Assembly: GCF_000187245.1 (NCBI RefSeq)
Contig: NC_027860.1
Location: 558,001 to 622,000 of the forward strand
DNA from: Ogataea parapolymorpha DL-1
Lineage: Eukaryota > Ascomycota > Pichiomycetes > Pichiales > Pichiaceae
Length of the DNA: 64,000 nucleotides
Direction: 5' to 3'
In this document: one piece after another, positions 60,901 through 64,000 of the stretch
Position numbering within the stretch: position 1 is the first letter of the stretch
Layout of the letters: every line of letters starts with the position of its first letter
Notes under the pieces: model-generated
Databases searched by the model: none
Told to the model about the DNA's origin: nothing
The model's input: only the letters and a program-made list of their open reading frames with translations
Translations under genes and position numbers: made by a program

Positions 60901-61075
60901 AAGATGCGCTACATGTGGTGCTTTGGGCCACATCAGAACCAACAAGACTTGTCCGTTGTATTATACTGTCCACAACAAATCGAATCCTAACTACATTCCT
61001 GGAACGGAAGGAGCTGTTGATTTGTTGCAGAATGAAAACGAAGCTACTCTGCAAAATGAAACGCAACCTATATAA
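57938..61075 (+). CDS. TAF1: TFIID subunit Taf1
   Basis: The 1045-residue protein matches fungal Taf1 (about 1060). The N-terminal 25 residues (FDTALTGQIGLGNLDNLFDG) resemble the TAND region that binds TBP; a long acidic stretch (about 45-90) follows. The central DUF3591/HAT-like region (about 400-700) and a zinc knuckle (CATCGALGHIRTNKTCP, about 989-1005) complete the fungal form, which lacks bromodomains. Taf1 is the scaffold of TFIID. The gene starts 89 bp from TUM1 on the other strand. Confidence 0.93.
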   Translation: MPQADDEDFDTALTGQIGLGNLDNLFDGSTEHAADAVDFEDEDELAEEEEELSKEGAEEEPEEEEEPDEDDDFMKELQEEAMEGVEDDDGENHGGTIFDNNVANIGLTDLDYEHTQGLDEHDGMGFAHGSEDEYDAETRRALSEKKRLEARQKLLRLYYPTFKRGKPIRMQTLFPIIPLRYSYQVPPPIKRPLLPTKLTFEFQTDTRKAFKNATKISTAQESKTQQRIIEISETDLQSVQVEPEKHEVAKQSIQDFGEDIAIATADWDDDQIIEGYEIDIPATKRLKLDWVDSDGWDDEEDELIFEGSLNTELLNLKLDQNDPHMLFAKERSEKEEVAARKAILAKIPSNEKTLELRFKISNDKEYDQLRKSYRTKVRATIGNMNIDHSVPALKLQFPYYKVRLSEKEMRFPHRPQFTVRPNTIMVFSKVKTRKKKRDKGKEPREIFRESSDLTLGDSANFFMLEYSEENPIVLNNFGMCSKLINYYRKLNDDDTMRPKLPVGETHVLGLQDRSPFWNFGYVEPGHIVPTLYNRMIRAPIFKHEPLSTDFLLIRSSGGGSSQRFFLRPVNYVFTVGQTLPVMEVPGPHSRKVTATSKNRLKMVVYRVLNRNEERRLLVRDIADHFPDQNDMQNRQRLKEFMEYQRSGNDQGYWKVKLTDTLPNYEEIRNIVSPEDIALLDAMQAGNQRLEDLESYKRERLEEGTPNASLTVQSPANEAGSKKERDLMANDGPLSVQLAPWNITRNFVAATHGKAMLQIYGEGDPSGRGEAFSFLRTSMKGGFIKNAANLSEEIVLPPKNPDKEEKKSSITHTYNVAIQQKIYEKEIAKVWFKQWKALSKTRNSDKPRPVDPSELDDTRNLNLANETLNREVGGTEKPRYLKIVRMVKDSYGILQRRVEIVKDPKVVELYVKRRQRKLLEDPMELDTDNIVLTNDAEENKKVKKKLEEELAKLQRMQEKRKKKGLNTINIDSEGRISGKGIGKGKSTSRRCATCGALGHIRTNKTCPLYYTVHNKSNPNYIPGTEGAVDLLQNENEATLQNETQPI

Positions 61076-61237
61076 TTACAGTCTTGCGGATGTTTATAGT
61101 AATTAGAATGCTGTGCATTAAAGTGTAAACCTGGACGTTAAGTTCCAGTGCTACCTAATGGCTTGTGTTTGAAAAGCAAAACCTTGCACATGCCCAACCT
61201 GTATAATACCCACGTGAATCTCATTGTATCCCAGTAA

Positions 61238-62746
61238 TCAATATGATAGCACTTGCTCGGTCATCTCGATAATCCGCAGCAAGGTGAGCTTTGTTCTTTC
61301 AATAAGAAAATAGCTCGAATTTATTAACAGCTTCCCTAAAGCATCCAAATCGGTCTTGATAAATTCCCAGCTCTCTATAGAGCCTTTTATGACGGAATCG
61401 CACAACGAGCTCACCGAAAATGTTATAGTATGTGGATTGAGCTTGCCTCTGCTGCATTCCGAGTGCATCACATCTTTGGAGTTTACAACAAAATGGTGAA
61501 TTCGAGTGGAGCTTTCCAGTTTGTTGGTATCTGCATTGGAAGCCAGTTCTTTCCATATCATTAATACAGCAAGGCTCACCATTCCCACAGTCAATCCCAA
61601 GAATAGTCCGTGTCGGTGGAGCTTTGGATATGACTTCTTTTTCTCTGGGTCACCCGCCTCTTTGTGTATGGATCTGCTTCCTAGCTGCTTTGCTGAGTTA
61701 TCAAGCAGAATTGAATTGACCTTATCCATGGAGAGATGCTGATTTGTCATGGAATAGTGCGCAATAGAAAGTTCGAGCACTTTGCTAAAGTCGCATCCAG
61801 ACACTTGCAAATTCGTCAAAAATTCAATAAATGGCATCAAATCATCCGTAATCGACTGTAACTGGATTGGTTCGCAAATCATCAAGTTCTTCGGAAACGA
61901 CTTTTTGAATAATGCTAAGTCAACATTGATCCCCGTTAGCAACGGTACGAACGGCTTGTCCACGACATCGGAAAGCAAATAGTTATCGTCCTTCACGACC
62001 ACAATCATTATCGATGGATTTGAGTCAGTGAAGACAATTCGGTTAAGCGTTTTGCGGTACTTGCTTAGACGTGACAAGAGCACTTCTTTTTGATATCCGA
62101 CAACCTGGATCCTTACTTTGCCATGGAAAACTAGCTCGTTTCCACTCAAGCCAGAAACAGAGACCCGCGGCATGACAAAGGAGGGCGCCGCCGTGGACAG
62201 CTCGATTGTATCCTGCTCCTCGTCCGAAGACTCGGAAAATGACTCTGAGTCGAAAACCAGTACTTGATGAGTTGGATTCTGCACGCTTGTATCCTCTAGA
62301 TTGCGCTCTTCGTTATCGGAGCTAGAGAGAATTGAACCTATGTTTGGACTGTTGAGCTTGGCTGTACTGCACAATACCCTATTTGCGGGTGAAGCATTTG
62401 CATCAGCAAGCCCAAAGCTGGAGGGTATCGATTGCCATGACGTTATAGAAAAATCTTCGTTTCTATAGGAACTGTTGTAAGCATGGATTTCGGAGTTTAA
62501 ATTAAGTGGCGTGGAAATTCGTTGTACAGGGCCATTTTCCAGAGCCGAGAGATCGAGTTCCAACTCCGGATTGTGAAGAGCCTGGAAGATTGACAAATGC
62601 GGCGACAGGATGCTCTCAGATTTCCTTATCACTCCACAAGACGAATTGGTGCCCTCAGAAGCAATTTCCCTGCTCACTCCTGGAGTTGACTCGTGTTGCT
62701 GCTTTTTGACCTTATTAAGCTTTTGTTTCTTTGATTGAAGTAGCAT
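61238..62746 (-). CDS. ATG32: Mitophagy receptor Atg32
   Basis: The 502-residue protein shows the key features of Atg32: a cytosolic N-terminal region with the Atg8-interacting motif SWQSI (core WQSI, 104-107), the conserved serine cluster in GSILSSSDNEE (about 140-150; near the Atg11-binding, CK2-phosphorylated site), SFVMPRVSVS (about 190-200), a pseudo-receiver domain (about 205-330), and a single C-terminal outer-membrane anchor (GLFLGLTVGMVSLAVLMIW, about 380-400) with an intermembrane-space tail. The frame opens 15 codons upstream of the chosen ATG (62744-62746) with no ATG, immediately after a stop, so a short upstream exon is possible but not needed. Confidence 0.88.
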   Translation of the reverse strand: MLLQSKKQKLNKVKKQQHESTPGVSREIASEGTNSSCGVIRKSESILSPHLSIFQALHNPELELDLSALENGPVQRISTPLNLNSEIHAYNSSYRNEDFSITSWQSIPSSFGLADANASPANRVLCSTAKLNSPNIGSILSSSDNEERNLEDTSVQNPTHQVLVFDSESFSESSDEEQDTIELSTAAPSFVMPRVSVSGLSGNELVFHGKVRIQVVGYQKEVLLSRLSKYRKTLNRIVFTDSNPSIMIVVVKDDNYLLSDVVDKPFVPLLTGINVDLALFKKSFPKNLMICEPIQLQSITDDLMPFIEFLTNLQVSGCDFSKVLELSIAHYSMTNQHLSMDKVNSILLDNSAKQLGSRSIHKEAGDPEKKKSYPKLHRHGLFLGLTVGMVSLAVLMIWKELASNADTNKLESSTRIHHFVVNSKDVMHSECSRGKLNPHTITFSVSSLCDSVIKGSIESWEFIKTDLDALGKLLINSSYFLIERTKLTLLRIIEMTEQVLSY

Positions 62747-63765
62747 GGTGTTCGAAGATATCGGATCACCTGGAAGGAGGTCTGAATTCACTCACTTGGG
62801 ATATACGCTGAATGGGGGTCGTGACTATGATAGTGAAGACGCTAGAGAGCCAATAATCTGTACTTGTTAATAACCGTAAGGCAACTAGAGCAAACTGATA
62901 GACTGCAAAAGTGCCTCAATGAAATGATGACAGATGTTCGGAGAACAAAGAAGAGAAGTTAACAATTACAAATCTTTAGGCTTCTTAGTGCTCTGCCAAA
63001 GAGGGATCGTGTACAGAGATATATTTATCCGATTTCGAAGCTACTAAATTATCCTTTAGGGGGGGACTCAGCCGAAAAAAACGATCTCCCAAAACAACTG
63101 CCCAACAACGCTCAACAATTGATCTAGCAGTCTCACCTGATTACTCCAACCGAGCTTTCGCCAGCAATGTTTCAAATTTTGCCACACATCTTTGCACCAG
63201 AACAACGTCAAAAAAAATATCTTATCTAAGGTAAAACCCCGCTTATTGGTAGCATCAACAAAATGGTCACGAAGTCCGTGAGCCAGTGTATTCTTATAAG
63301 AGACGTGCAGGACACGTTAATTCAATTTAGGCGATTACCTTCTTGAGCGATATGTAATGGGACTCGAAGCGCGTTTCATGGTGCAGAGATGTACATGCAC
63401 GAGGGCGATTTCGCTTTGTTTACGATATGTTGCTGTTGCTTGATACGCCACATAGATAAGAAATTTGTGGCAGTGTTTTGAACACCAAAGGACTCATGAG
63501 ACCCGCTGGCCATCACTGGAGGATACAAACCGTCCACTTCTATTCGCAAGAGTATGCGCGCTTACATCTGTCATTTTTGCCCCCCCAAAAATGACGCTAG
63601 AGAACATTTTTGGGTATCCGCTCGATGTGGCGAGTGCGTCAGATTTCCCCATATACAAGCAGCATGCTAGCCATTTTTTTGTTTTCCTTAATTATCTGCC
63701 CTGCTGACAAGCACAAGCCCTAGTCGGTTAGCTTGATCAAAACACACGCTCTTTGCCATTCAAAT
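62747..63765. other. 1.0-kb intergenic region upstream of ATG32 and the right-edge gene
   Basis: This region separates the divergent starts of ATG32 and the partial gene at the right edge. Only chance open frames are seen (for example 63465-63707, without an ATG). A G run of seven (63060-63066) and a C run of seven (63580-63586) are the most marked compositional features. A GATGATGA-like sequence near 62923 has no D-box partner. Confidence 0.5.
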
Positions 63766-64000
63766 ATGTTTATGTTCGACAAGCCCGTTGCTTCCGAAGC
63801 CGACACGTCCTTGGAACCGCAAGTGATTGATTTAAACACGTTCGAGTACCGTGACGTGTCTGCCCAAGCACCGACAGCCAGGAAGACTCGATTCTGGTTC
63901 TGGCCATTTGGCGGCAACAGAAGCGCCAAAGAATCAATTGCTGTGTCGGGTCCCGAAACTGTCGCCACCAAGGAAAAGCAACTCAAGAAAATCAGTGACT
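63766..64000 (+). CDS. Start of an unidentified gene (5' end only)
   Basis: An open frame begins with ATG 63766 (a second ATG at 63772) and runs off the right edge after 78 codons. The text is polar with an aromatic stretch (RFWFWPFGG, about 49-57) followed by Lys-rich and Ser-rich residues, as in the cytosolic N-terminus of a membrane protein. Codon use resembles that of neighbouring genes. The family cannot be told from this fragment. Confidence 0.6.
   Translation, partial: MFMFDKPVASEADTSLEPQVIDLNTFEYRDVSAQAPTARKTRFWFWPFGGNRSAKESIAVSGPETVATKEKQLKKISD

Noticed and set aside
60602..61066. 154-codon antisense frame within TAF1
   Set aside because: It lies opposite the Lys/Glu-rich C-terminus and zinc knuckle of TAF1, whose codons read as Phe/Ser/Leu on the other strand.
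63465..63707. 80-codon open frame left of the right-edge gene
   Set aside because: It has no ATG start, no recognisable product, and lies in the ATG32 upstream region.
1..64000. tRNA, snoRNA or CRISPR loci
   Set aside because: No cloverleaf with A and B boxes, no complete C/D-box pair and no spaced direct repeats were recognised by eye; a covariance-model search would be needed to exclude small RNAs.

Overview
The window looks like nuclear DNA of a budding yeast, most probably a Komagataella (Pichia pastoris group) species. The evidence is a compact run of intron-poor fungal genes (EF-1alpha, PAF1, BMS1, SAR1, SEC27, TAF1, ATG32, FLC-type TRP proteins), spliceosomal introns with GTAAGT donors and (T/A)ACTAAC branch points, and CTG codons at conserved leucine positions of ribosomal protein uL1, which argues against the CTG-Ser clade. 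The genus is inferred from overall protein character; no database comparison was run.

Layout. 1-2088: the 5' part of TEF1 (minus strand, running off the left edge), its promoter, and a mannose-6-phosphate-receptor-like membrane protein. 2089-15870: a 13.8 kb region with no intact gene, strikingly long beside the 40-1000 bp intergenic gaps usual elsewhere (2.1 kb before the SUN gene is the next largest). It holds four solo LTRs of about 265-285 bp (two per orientation) and at least three eroded coding-like stretches. The outer inverted pair of LTRs shares a perfect 256-bp core, and the flanking target-site duplications appear swapped, as expected if the 4.2 kb between them has been inverted. 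The region is a candidate centromeric, pericentromeric or otherwise silenced locus.

15871-30373: DPB11 and PAF1 (divergent), a Yip4/Yip5-type Golgi protein, REG1, a SUN-family cell-wall protein and BMS1. 30470-37901: SAR1 and SEC27 diverge from one 302-bp promoter and each has a short intron near its start; then MRM2, RPL1 and TDP1. 37952-45047: an unrecognised Ser/Thr-rich protein with a Cys-rich tail, LSG1, PEP7/VAC1, a GSK-3 kinase and SNU13. 45154-53120: an acetyl-CoA synthetase gene flanked by two paralogous FLC-type membrane proteins. 53160-64000: a dienelactone-hydrolase-like protein with a 45-nt intron, REV1, TUM1, TAF1, ATG32 and the start of an unidentified gene.

Functional groupings: COPII (SAR1) and COPI (SEC27) share a promoter; ribosome production is represented by BMS1, LSG1, RPL1 and SNU13; genome maintenance by DPB11, TDP1 and REV1; Pol II transcription by PAF1 and TAF1; carbon control by REG1 and ACS. 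Gene order looks mostly incidental, apart from the divergent SAR1/SEC27 pair, the very tight TUM1/TAF1 divergence and the duplicated FLC genes.
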